Shown here one piece after another: positions 38,638 to 47,356 of a DNA stretch of 64,000 nucleotides. The stretch's first letter is position 1. Every line of letters starts with the position of its first letter. Position numbers and translations under genes: made by a program. The notes below the pieces were generated by a model. It saw only the letters and a program-made list of their open reading frames with translations, was not told the origin of the DNA and searched no databases. Origin of the DNA: Fuerstiella sp. (GTDB taxonomy: Bacteria; Planctomycetota; Planctomycetia; Planctomycetales; Planctomycetaceae); assembly GCA_029245955.1 (NCBI GenBank), contig JAQWOH010000067.1:1-64000 (forward strand), read 5' to 3'.

Positions 38638-38666
38638 AAAAGAGAACGCAAATGTGCGAGGTCAGG

Positions 38667-38699
38667 CCGATTCGATGCCGATTCGATGCCGATTCGATG
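38667..38699. repeat. Triplicated 11-bp tandem repeat
   Basis: Three perfect copies of CCGATTCGATG in a row, followed by GGCCC. It lies immediately upstream of the open frame of the sialidase-like gene, where that frame meets a stop. Confidence 0.9.
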
Positions 38700-39563
38700 G
38701 GCCCTGCGGGCCTTTGAGTCGTATTTCAGAACTCAAGACGGCCCGACTTGCTCACAACTTCGCGTATCAACTGGCATCGGTCAAGCAAATCCGGCAACGT
38801 TTGAAACCGCGTTAACACATCACTCTGGCAACGGTTCGCAGACGCGTTCGGTCGGGGCTGGCTCAACAACGCCCGAAATATAACGGAGTTGCAGCTCTGC
38901 AGCAGGTGGGGACGAAGTCAATCGGTCAGATTGTGCCATTCCCCCGTCAAAAACGCAGAAGAACCAAGACAGCTGCGGCATTCCACCTCTTATTAAAAGC
39001 ATAGACATGAAGCGTTGCCCGACAGCCACCCGAATTCATCCGATTCCAGTGTAACACGAAGGACGGATGCGAATGCAAATTTTGCGCTAAACGAATCGTG
39101 CCGTTTCAGCATGCGGGAAGGGCAGCACCTGGCGTGGCACAAGTGATTCGACAGGACCAATTCCCCACGAGACGAAACCAGTTCTGGGTCATGGGGTAGC
39201 CGTTCGGCGATCACACGTTAACCGCGGTCGTGCGTCAGCGAATTTCCCTGTAACTCAGTGCCATCGCAAAGTTGCTGAGGACTTACCGAACTCCACCGGT
39301 AACGCCCCCAACAACATTCACCCGTCTTTTTGGTGGTTTGAATTGCTGCAGATTCGCGAGGAAAGTCTGGATATTCTCGATGAAACCCAATTCTCTAACT
39401 GAACATTTAACTCGATCTACTGCGGATCGGGATGCTTTGATAGAAATCCCCCATTAAGACGTCTTCACACATAACGGACCGGACATTTCGTTTGAAAATC
39501 GGTGCTTCGACCAAACGCTATGTCAAATCGGGCTTCCTGATGCCCTGCAATGGGAAAAGTCAC
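38700..39563. other. Gap of 864 bp before the cohesin/dockerin-like gene
   Basis: No confident gene. One plus-strand stretch ending at 39400 (reading PNNIHPSFWWFELLQIREES, LDILDETQFSN then stop) is amphipathic and may be a remnant, but I do not recognise it. The frame of the following gene is open from TTG 39492. The region must hold that gene's promoter. Confidence 0.45.
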
Positions 39564-41771
39564 ATGCTCAACTTTCTGAATTCCCTTTTCATCTCAACGC
39601 GAAATGTGAGTTCTCGCCGCAAAACCCGGAGGCATTCTCGGTTCGCATCCCGACAAATCACTCAGCACGGAGGACATTCTGCTGAGATGCTTGAAACTCG
39701 AACCCTGCTGGCAGCACACCTGATTTTATCTGATGCGCCCGCGCTGACGGTGTCGCCCGGGGAATCCGTAAATGTTCCGATCGTCTATCAGACTCTGAAT
39801 GACAGCGGTGTTCCGGAAGCGCTGAAGTCGGATCAATTCAACTTCAATCTTCATTTTGACGCCGACGTATTGACGTGGGTGTCAACCACAAACGTCTTCA
39901 CTGAAGGTATTCAGGATACTCCCGATCAGACACTCGCAGAAACAGACCAGCTGGTCGTCGGCGACGACCAGGATCCTGACACCGATACCGTTCTCCTTGC
40001 AAACTACGCTTCCGCATCAGGATGGCCGGCTAATCCAAACGTCAACGGGCAGTTGCTGTATGTCGCCAGGTTCACAGCAAAATCCGGTTTTACGGGTTCC
40101 ACAATCAAGTTTTCAGCAAATCAGACAGGGTCCGTCGTCGGTCAGTCCACTGATTTTTCGTTTGAATCCTTCCCCGTCGTACTACAGACTCCTGCGGGGC
40201 TGACGCTGTCTGTTTCCGATGCCGCCGCCGTAACCGAAGGTGCTGATTCGCAATTCATGGTCAAATTGAGTGCAGCACCGACGTCGCCCGTCACCGTCGA
40301 GTATTCCACGCTGGACGGCAACGGTCCGACCGGCGCCACGAGTCCACAGGACTACACCGCACAGTCCAGTCAAACGCTGACGTTTGCCGCAGGTGAGACC
40401 GAAAAGTTCGTCACGATTGCCACGATCGATGATGCGTTGGTGGAACCAACAGAATCCTTCCGTGTGGCCCTTTCCAATGCCAGTGGCGCGACACTGGGGA
40501 CAGCCCAGGCGATGGGAACGATCAACGACAACGACAACGCCCTTCCCACAGTGTCCGTTACGAACGCATCTTCGGTGACTGAGGGCAACAACGCGACATT
40601 TGATGTCACACTCAACAGTGTGGCGACAACTACGGTAACGGTGGCCTATTCCACTGCCGATGGAAATGGTCCGACGGGCGCCACCAACGGTGTCGACCTG
40701 ACGGCGCAGACCGACCAGGTACTGACCTTTGCTGCTGGTGAAACCACGAAAACAATTACGGTGGCCACGATCGACGATGAGCATCCCGAGCCTGCTGAAG
40801 AATTTGAAGTCACGCTCTCCAATGCCGTTGGTGCTACGATTTCAAGAGGCACAGCCGTGGGGACCATAAACGACAACGACAGCGACCTGCCCACGTTCTC
40901 AATTGCAGATGCACCGGCGATAACAGAAGGCAACGACGCCGTCTTTACCGTCACGCTCAGCGAATCAAGCTCCGACGCAGTGACAGTCAACTATTCAACC
41001 AACGATGGTAACGGCCCGACAGGCGCCATGGCTGCATCGGACTTCACTGGACTAACCAACCAGACATTAACATTTGCCGCCGGTGAAACAGAAAAGACGA
41101 TTACGGTTTCAACGACTGACGATTCGGTCGAGGAAACAACGGAGACGTTTGAGGTGACGCTCTCAAATGCGGTTGGGGCGTCCATTACGACGTCCGTGGC
41201 AACAGGCACGATATTCGACAACGACTCAGTTCCGACACTGCCAGGCGATGTCGATGGGGATGACGACTTTGATGCAAATGATTCGTTTCTGATTCAGCTG
41301 GTCAAACTATCCGGGACAAACACGCAGATTGATCAGTCAAAGGGCCCCAGCACCCTCACGGCGGCCCAAATCCGAACGAACATCAACCAGCTGTCGGCTC
41401 CCGGAGACGTCGACGGAGATAACGACTTCGACGCCAATGACTCGTTCCTTATTCAACTGGTGAAGCTGTCCGGGGCCGATGCACAGATCAATTCGTCAAA
41501 GGGCACTAGTGCTCTCACGGCAGCACAGATTCGAGCCAACGTCAACAGCCTCGCAGGTGGTGGGTCGACCAATTCGGTCACCGCCCAGAGTTCTGAAGTC
41601 CTGCAGTTCGTGATGGCCGGTGCTCCGAAGGACGATGATGCGACAGATCTGTTCACCACAGATGAGGGAGACGCTCCATCAGGATCAGGCTCGGCAGGAG
41701 AAGAAAAAGACACCGAAAACCGCTCGACGGCTGCGTGGAAAGTTTTTCGTGAATGGGTCGACGCCATATAA
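39564..41771 (+). CDS. Surface protein with LExR-x-LL motif, cohesin-like domain, three Calx-beta repeats and two dockerin-like repeats
   Basis: About 735 residues. A long basic N-region leads to MLETRTLLAAH, the LEPR-xLL-type N-terminal motif of planctomycete exported giants. Then comes a cohesin-like beta domain (LTVSPGESVNVPIVYQTLND ... LLYVARFTAKSGFTGSTIKF). Three Calx-beta units follow (from SVSDAAAVTEGADSQFMVKL, each with LTFAAGETEK and ending GTINDND). The end has two nearly identical 53-residue EF-hand/dockerin-like units (GDVDGDDDFDANDSFLIQLV). Presumably extracellular and calcium-binding. The start is uncertain: TTG 39492, ATG 39540 and ATG 39564 are in frame; 39564 gives an N-region length like that of the next giant protein. 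Confidence 0.82.
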   Translation: MLNFLNSLFISTRNVSSRRKTRRHSRFASRQITQHGGHSAEMLETRTLLAAHLILSDAPALTVSPGESVNVPIVYQTLNDSGVPEALKSDQFNFNLHFDADVLTWVSTTNVFTEGIQDTPDQTLAETDQLVVGDDQDPDTDTVLLANYASASGWPANPNVNGQLLYVARFTAKSGFTGSTIKFSANQTGSVVGQSTDFSFESFPVVLQTPAGLTLSVSDAAAVTEGADSQFMVKLSAAPTSPVTVEYSTLDGNGPTGATSPQDYTAQSSQTLTFAAGETEKFVTIATIDDALVEPTESFRVALSNASGATLGTAQAMGTINDNDNALPTVSVTNASSVTEGNNATFDVTLNSVATTTVTVAYSTADGNGPTGATNGVDLTAQTDQVLTFAAGETTKTITVATIDDEHPEPAEEFEVTLSNAVGATISRGTAVGTINDNDSDLPTFSIADAPAITEGNDAVFTVTLSESSSDAVTVNYSTNDGNGPTGAMAASDFTGLTNQTLTFAAGETEKTITVSTTDDSVEETTETFEVTLSNAVGASITTSVATGTIFDNDSVPTLPGDVDGDDDFDANDSFLIQLVKLSGTNTQIDQSKGPSTLTAAQIRTNINQLSAPGDVDGDNDFDANDSFLIQLVKLSGADAQINSSKGTSALTAAQIRANVNSLAGGGSTNSVTAQSSEVLQFVMAGAPKDDDATDLFTTDEGDAPSGSGSAGEEKDTENRSTAAWKVFREWVDAI
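41244..41561 (+). repeat. Two tandem 159-bp units encoding dockerin-like EF-hand repeats
   Basis: Unit 1 is 41244-41402 and unit 2 starts at 41403. Both encode GDVDGD-DFDANDSFLIQLV plus a linker ending LTAAQIRxN. The protein is about three-quarters identical between units while third positions differ, so the duplication is old but selected. Confidence 0.85.
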
Positions 41772-41984
41772 GAACGGGCGTTCCCCGCTTACGACATCGC
41801 TGCCCGCAGCCGGAAGCCCTGTTCCTGTGCCACCCCGGACCTGACTGCGAGGTCGGTTCACAACTGCGAAGCGACCACCCGGCACAACGGTGGAAGACTG
41901 CTGAGTTTTTGCATTATCGCAGAACATTCCGGCTCACGAGCCTGCTCTTTCCATCGTCTGCCCCCTGTCGGCGGCGGCCGCAAG
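41772..41984. other. Intergenic region after the dockerin-like gene
   Basis: Together with 42138-42340 this makes up the 569 bp between the two giant surface genes, apart from the small possible gene on the minus strand. No terminator-like hairpin with a T run is seen. Confidence 0.4.
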
Positions 41985-42137
41985 TCAGCGTAATCCGCTG
42001 TGGCAGGCCTCGTTGGGTTCATGGCGGCAAACGGAGTAATCGCCGCGTTCGCCGCAGTCCCATCGGCAGATCTGCGGATCCATCGAATAAGTGTAGGAGC
42101 CCCCGCAACGAATTTGCGTAAACGCTACACACGGCAT
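41985..42137 (-). CDS. Possible small Cys-rich protein (50 residues)
   Basis: Short minus-strand frame between two plus-strand giants. From ATG 42137, with GGAG 8 nt upstream, it encodes MPCVAFTQIRCGGSYTYSMD ... ICRWDCGERGDYSVCRHE ... EACHSGLR: six cysteines with spacing C-x7-C-x12-C-x3-C-x8-C-x7-C. The frame extends upstream to a possible ATG 42161 or TTG 42227. No family recognised. Cys and aromatic content is unlike a chance frame, but a real product is unproven. Confidence 0.35.
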   Translation of the reverse strand: MPCVAFTQIRCGGSYTYSMDPQICRWDCGERGDYSVCRHEPNEACHSGLR

Positions 42138-42340
42138 CGCAGGAACTCCTAATTCAGTCATACTACGCAATCCAAAAATCCCGTCAGGTCCGCCTCCGGG
42201 GTTAGATTTCGCAACCGCCTCCGTCAAAGATATGAGAAGATTGTGTGTTCTCCGCTGTTCGCTCCCCCTTCAGCGGCTTCGAATTTCAAAGCACCTTAGC
42301 CGCCTGTCCACCGGCTTATTCCACTGGAAACCTAAAAGCC

Positions 42341-45300
42341 ATGAACTTCAGAGCCCTGTTAGGCCCTACTGAGAACAGCCGCCGCTCTCGTCGCCCGCGT
42401 ATGCGAAAAGTCACACTGGCAGTGGCACCAGTTGCTTCCGAGCCGCTTGAACAGAGAACGCTGCTGGCTGGCAACCTGACTGCGCAACTGGTTGGTCAGA
42501 CGGCTTTCCTCACCGGGGACAATTCGGGAAATTCTGCGGAGATTGTGCTCGACAACGGTAACGTTGTACTTCGCGGTCTGGACAACACCACAATCAACGG
42601 ATCCGCCGACAGTCTCGTGATCACGGCCGGCGCCTCGGACATGGGCGATCTTGTCACCTCATTTGGCAACGGCAACGACAGATTGCTGGTCAACGGGGTC
42701 ACGATTAATGGAAACCTGACAGTAAACGGCGCGGCAGGTGATGATCAGCTCGGATTACTTAACACAACTGTCAATGGTCGCGCCACACTAAGCGGGAACG
42801 CGGGCGCCGACTCAGTCAGTGTCCAGAACACGACAGTTAGCGGACCCGTTCGTATGTTCGGAGGAGACAACGCAGACACGCTTGTGCTGTCCACGGCCTC
42901 GCTGGGCAGCCGCCTGGTGATCGCGGGTGGACGAGGCGACGACGACATCGTCATTGACGACTCTGCGATTTCAGGCAATGCGTATGCCGTCGGACAACGA
43001 GGCGACGACGATATCGTTGTTCGTGAATCAATGTTAAACGGAAACCTGCTGGTCAGAGGCAACCGAGGTAACGACGTTGTCATGATCGATTCTTCCACGG
43101 TTGACCACCGCTCCCGAATCGTCGGCAACAGAGACGCCGACACCATTGTCGTCCAGGGAACAAGCCGCCTGAACGGCAGATCACGAATTCTTGGTGGAGG
43201 CGGTTTGGACACACTGGAAACAGCCGCCGGTGTTGTTTCGGAAAAAACACGAAGTCGAAGCTTCGCGGGGACGACGGCCGATGCGGCGCTGATCGCTTCG
43301 CGTATCACGGACGGAACAACCGGTGCACTGAGCAGAGCGGACCAGGCCGTCGGGTTGTTTGATTCACGATTGACGCTGTCCCTGAGTAGTGCAACGGTTT
43401 CAGAAAACGCGGGTGACGGAGCTGTGACTCTGACGATTACGCGCAACACCAGCACCACGACGGCTCTCACGGTCAGTCTGACGTCATCAAACACTGCCAA
43501 ACTGGACCTGCAGCAGACAACAGTGACTATCCCGGCGGGTCAGGAATCCACAATTGTCCTGCTGAACCCACAGAACAACGATATTGTCGACACCGACGCT
43601 GTGGTGACGATAACGGCCAGTGGCACGGGCTTCACCGATGGGGCAGTGGATGTCATCGTCACCAATGATGACGGTGAAACACTGACGCTGACTGCCACGC
43701 AAAGTCAGGTTCCGGAAGACACGGGTACGCCGTCTTCAGTCGGAACTGCGAACGCTGTCACGTATCAGCTGACCCGCAGCGGACCCACAGACCAGCCGTT
43801 GATTGTTCTGCTGGACGCTTCAGTAGCCGGTGTTGTCGATGTACCCGCCCAGGTGACAATTCCGGCCGGCGTACAGACATTTCAGTTCAGTATCAACACC
43901 ATCGCCGACCTGGTCGTTGAATCCGATGCCACTGTCGTTCTGACAGCATCCGCTGCCGGACTTCAATCGGCCGAGGCAACCGTCGTCATCCTGGACAACG
44001 ACAGCCCCCGTCTGTCGGTCGCCTTCAGTGCACCCACAGTTACCGAAACCGGCTCAAATGCAATCGCGACTGTCACCGTCAGCCGTAATACCGATACCGC
44101 GAATGCGCTTACCGTCAGGCTCGCCTCGAGCGACGGCAGCAGCCTGACGATCAACGGCCAGACGACTGTCGACGTAACGATCCCGGCCGGGCAGATTTTC
44201 GCAACGGCCACTGTGGCCGGCGTTCAGGAGACAGTTGATGATGGCGACCAGTCTGTGGCTGTGACAGCTTCAGCGACTGGTTTCACGGGCGGCTCAAACA
44301 CAATCTTCGTGCTGGATGACGACACTCAGACACTCGTGCTGAACGTAATCGACAATGTCGTCTCAGAGAACGCAGGTGCCGGATCGATCAGCGCAATAGT
44401 GACACGGGATTCACTGAACACAACGACGGATCTGATCGTCACGCTGACGACGACGGGAGATACCAGAATCGCCGTCCCGCCAACCGTCACAATTCCCGCT
44501 GGTCAAACGCAGGTCGCTGTCAACTTCGACACGATCGACAACAACCAGATCGATCAACCCGCAAACGGTTCAACAACAGTGACCGTATCAGCAGACGGGT
44601 TTACAGGCGACTCAGCAAGCATCACGGTTAACGACGATGACACGGCGACAATCACGCTCACACCGTCCAGTGTCAACGTAGCCGAAGATGCCGGCCCCGA
44701 TGCGTTTACTCTGGCGGTACAGCGACTGGATACATCCATGGCCGAGACGGTCGTATTTTCCTATTCGAACTTCGATATGGTCACCGGACCACCGGGTATC
44801 TCGTTTGCAGTTGGAGAGGAGTCAAGAATCGTGACGTTCTCCGTCATCGACAATGATGTATTTGCTGCCAACGATAACATTACAATTACCGCCAGCGTCT
44901 CCGGACACGCTGATGCCTCAGCGACGGTCACTGTTGCCAATGATGACCTGCTTTCGCTGACCACCGACGTATCCAACAACACCACAGCCGAATCCGTTGG
45001 AACGTTGATCACGAAGAATGGCACATTTACGATAACAGGATTCACAGCGCCGGGCGCCACCGTTCAGGTCGATACTGACGCAGACGGGTCCTTCACGGAG
45101 GCATCAACCGTTGCGGCTCCCGACGGCAGTTACCTTGTGGAAGCCATACTGACTCACGACAGCACAAACAACGGCCTGAATCCTATACAGGTACGATCCG
45201 TAATACCGGCAGAAGGCGTCGACACAACGTCTGACGTATTCAACGTTCACCTTGCAGTGGGTACTGTTGTACGATTTCAGACCAGTCAGGATTTGAATAA

Positions 45301-46048
45301 TGACCAGACAAACGACTTCTACGATGTCGAACTATTTGATGCCGATGCGCCCGTAACAGTCGACAATTTCCTGCAGTATACGACGGACGCCAGCTACAAT
45401 GGTCTAATTGTGCACAGATCGCCCCCTTCGTTCGTCATTCAGGGTGGCGGATTCACGGTCGACAACAGTACCGTTTCCAGTGTGGTGACACGTTCCCCCA
45501 TCACCAACGAGTTCGACTCGGCCAACGGCAATGTTCGAGGCACACTGTCTATGGCTCAACTTACGGGGCAGCCGAACAGCGGTACCAGCCAGTGGTTCTT
45601 CAATGTCGTTAACAACTCAACAAACCTTGATGCAGACCAGCATACCGTATTCGGAGAGGTGATCGGCAATGGCATGCAGGTAGTGGACGCTATTAGTCTG
45701 CTGCCCGTCTTCGATCTCAACACCGCTCTCAACCAGGGAGCGCTGAGCCAGACGCCACTTGTCACGTCACCGTTGTCAACTCTGTCAGGTTCCGTAGCAC
45801 TGACCGCCAACAGCAATGTTGTGACTGGAAGCGGCACACTCTTCACCTCGGAAGTTCAGGTTGGCGACATTCTGCAGATCGGCGGTAGTTCTGTCTTCGT
45901 CACATCCATCACGTCTGATACGCAGCTTAGCCTCGATATCGAGGCAGCCACGGATCAGACCAGCCTGGGAGCCACGCTGTTCACCATACCAACCGATGAC
46001 GACTACGTTGTATTCTCTGACATCGGCGAGATCCTGGATAACGTGTAA
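42341..46048 (+). CDS. Giant surface protein: LExR-x-LL motif, RTX-like repeats, Calx-beta repeats, C-terminal cyclophilin domain
   Basis: 1235 residues. N-terminus: basic region then EPLEQRTLLAGN (LEPR-xLL-type motif). Residues about 90-300 carry glycine/aspartate repeats of hemolysin type (GGRGDDDIVIDD, GQRGDDDIVVRE, GNRGNDVVMIDS). About 340-880 holds four to six Calx-beta-like units (LSLSSATVSENAGDGAVTLT ... VTIPAGQ). About 975-1130 is a cyclophilin-type peptidyl-prolyl isomerase domain (YDVELFDADAPVTVDNFLQY, GLIVHRSPPSFVIQGGGFTV, GTLSMAQLTGQPNSGTSQWF FN, HTVFGEVIGNGMQVVDAI). A short beta insert precedes the last strand DDDYVVFSDIGEIL. Exported; probably an adhesin or matrix protein. Confidence 0.87.
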   Translation: MNFRALLGPTENSRRSRRPRMRKVTLAVAPVASEPLEQRTLLAGNLTAQLVGQTAFLTGDNSGNSAEIVLDNGNVVLRGLDNTTINGSADSLVITAGASDMGDLVTSFGNGNDRLLVNGVTINGNLTVNGAAGDDQLGLLNTTVNGRATLSGNAGADSVSVQNTTVSGPVRMFGGDNADTLVLSTASLGSRLVIAGGRGDDDIVIDDSAISGNAYAVGQRGDDDIVVRESMLNGNLLVRGNRGNDVVMIDSSTVDHRSRIVGNRDADTIVVQGTSRLNGRSRILGGGGLDTLETAAGVVSEKTRSRSFAGTTADAALIASRITDGTTGALSRADQAVGLFDSRLTLSLSSATVSENAGDGAVTLTITRNTSTTTALTVSLTSSNTAKLDLQQTTVTIPAGQESTIVLLNPQNNDIVDTDAVVTITASGTGFTDGAVDVIVTNDDGETLTLTATQSQVPEDTGTPSSVGTANAVTYQLTRSGPTDQPLIVLLDASVAGVVDVPAQVTIPAGVQTFQFSINTIADLVVESDATVVLTASAAGLQSAEATVVILDNDSPRLSVAFSAPTVTETGSNAIATVTVSRNTDTANALTVRLASSDGSSLTINGQTTVDVTIPAGQIFATATVAGVQETVDDGDQSVAVTASATGFTGGSNTIFVLDDDTQTLVLNVIDNVVSENAGAGSISAIVTRDSLNTTTDLIVTLTTTGDTRIAVPPTVTIPAGQTQVAVNFDTIDNNQIDQPANGSTTVTVSADGFTGDSASITVNDDDTATITLTPSSVNVAEDAGPDAFTLAVQRLDTSMAETVVFSYSNFDMVTGPPGISFAVGEESRIVTFSVIDNDVFAANDNITITASVSGHADASATVTVANDDLLSLTTDVSNNTTAESVGTLITKNGTFTITGFTAPGATVQVDTDADGSFTEASTVAAPDGSYLVEAILTHDSTNNGLNPIQVRSVIPAEGVDTTSDVFNVHLAVGTVVRFQTSQDLNNDQTNDFYDVELFDADAPVTVDNFLQYTTDASYNGLIVHRSPPSFVIQGGGFTVDNSTVSSVVTRSPITNEFDSANGNVRGTLSMAQLTGQPNSGTSQWFFNVVNNSTNLDADQHTVFGEVIGNGMQVVDAISLLPVFDLNTALNQGALSQTPLVTSPLSTLSGSVALTANSNVVTGSGTLFTSEVQVGDILQIGGSSVFVTSITSDTQLSLDIEAATDQTSLGATLFTIPTDDDYVVFSDIGEILDNV

Positions 46049-46382
46049 CTGCCGACGGTGCACAGCAACTGACAGGATGCCCTGCCTGAGGTCCGCCTGT
46101 CTCACATAGGCACTACACACGAACAGGTTACGAAAGGCCGCTCCGATCCTGCCCACAGAAGACTCTGCGGCAACTGTGCCTCAGGGCGATCGAAACAATA
46201 CAGACCATGGGCGCGCAACAATAATCAGGCCCGCGTCGAATGACGCTGCTGGTGCAGGGTCGCATTCGCTGCCTGGAACCAGCAGAAAGTGCGGGAACAG
46301 ATTTTTCTTCAGATCCGCAGGATTCTGCATCGCTGAGGCGTTATTCTTAGGAATATATGCGTTCCATCACGTATTAAGACAT
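46049..46382. other. Intergenic region after the cyclophilin adhesin
   Basis: 334 bp with no supported gene in either strand. It leads into the two adjacent hairpins at 46383-46441. Confidence 0.45.
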
Positions 46383-46414
46383 CAGCCCTGACCGGAACAT
46401 TCCGCTCAGGGCTG
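46383..46414. terminator. Long hairpin, possible terminator without a T run
   Basis: Arms CAGCCCTGA / TCAGGGCTG, one C-C mismatch, then inner arms CGGAA / TTCCG and a 2-nt loop: about 14 paired bases. It lies 335 bp after the adhesin stop. No T tract follows, so a terminator role is uncertain; it could also be an RNA processing or regulatory structure. Confidence 0.5.
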
Positions 46415-46441
46415 GGTTGATGGAATGCCATTCCATCAACC
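46415..46441. repeat. Perfect 27-bp palindrome (13-bp arms, 1-nt centre)
   Basis: GGTTGATGGAATG, C, CATTCCATCAACC. It directly abuts the preceding hairpin and ends 58 bp before the start of the next gene, in its promoter or leader region. With no loop it suits a dimeric protein's operator better than a terminator. Confidence 0.75.
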
Positions 46442-46499
46442 ATAGCTCGCCGTTAGATTCAACCTGTTGTCACCAGAACAGGAATACCGGAGCAAGCCC

Positions 46500-47195
46500 A
46501 TGAGACTTTCATTCGACATTCTTCGTGCCATAGTCGTCGTCTGTGGCTGCAGCATTTTGATGCAGGCGGTCGCGAATGCCCAGACATCCCGAGACCGGAA
46601 ACGCGACGAGGACCAGCCATCAGCCAAAGCTCTGGAAGTGAGGCTGGAAAAAGCGGAAGAGGCGTTGGTGAACGAATACAAAGATGTCGCAATCGAATTT
46701 TACAAACAGGGCGACAAGGAAAAGTCAATGAAAATGCTCCATCGCCTGCGTCAGCTCAGCCCTCAGACAAATGGTCTGAAAGAACGAATTGGTGCCATCA
46801 GTGAAGAGCTGATGCAGGAAAACGCCGCCGACCTCGAAGTGGATACTCGAAAGACCTGGGAACTGGTCGGCGAAGTCTCTGAAGGCAAGCCATTCCGAAT
46901 TCAGGCCGCAGGCGAATACAAGATGACCTTCATAACAACGGTGACCGTAGACGGCATGCAGGAACAGAAGGATTCAACGGAATTCCTGCACGATGCTCCC
47001 CTGGGGTGCCTGCTGGGCATCATCGTCAGCGACGGGAAGCCGGGCAAACCATTTCCCGTAAAGTCCGAGCTGGAATATACGCCGAAGAAAAACGGGCAGT
47101 TTTTCCTGAAGGTTAACGTGCCTCCCGGAACACGCTGTATCGGCAAGCTGAAAATACATGCCAGTGGCTATCTGCTGACACCATCCGGCCGGTAG
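46500..47195 (+). CDS. Exported protein with N-terminal helical and C-terminal beta domain (unassigned)
   Basis: 231 residues. Signal peptide MRLSFDILRAIVVVCGCSIL MQAVANA is followed by a charged helical region (SAKALEVRLEKAEEALVNEY to about residue 95) and a beta-rich domain. The latter has HDAPLGCLLGIIVSDGKPGK PFPV and NGQFFLKVNVPPGTRCIGKL, recalling the PA-IL (LecA)-like fold seen in some bacterial sugar-binding domains; this similarity is weak. ATG 46500 has GGAG 8 nt upstream. The palindrome at 46415-46441 lies just before the gene and may regulate it. Confidence 0.72.
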   Translation: MRLSFDILRAIVVVCGCSILMQAVANAQTSRDRKRDEDQPSAKALEVRLEKAEEALVNEYKDVAIEFYKQGDKEKSMKMLHRLRQLSPQTNGLKERIGAISEELMQENAADLEVDTRKTWELVGEVSEGKPFRIQAAGEYKMTFITTVTVDGMQEQKDSTEFLHDAPLGCLLGIIVSDGKPGKPFPVKSELEYTPKKNGQFFLKVNVPPGTRCIGKLKIHASGYLLTPSGR

Positions 47196-47356
47196 TACCG
47201 TGCCTGCCGCGGCGAGGGCAGCCGTGAGACCGACACACGCAGTCTCTGAAATACACGACCAGATCAATTCCGGAGAATTCATCCGGTATCTTCGGCTAGT
47301 CGACGTTGTGCCCGGTCCATCTTGCAATGTACGCCAGGACCTCCGACAATACGAGT

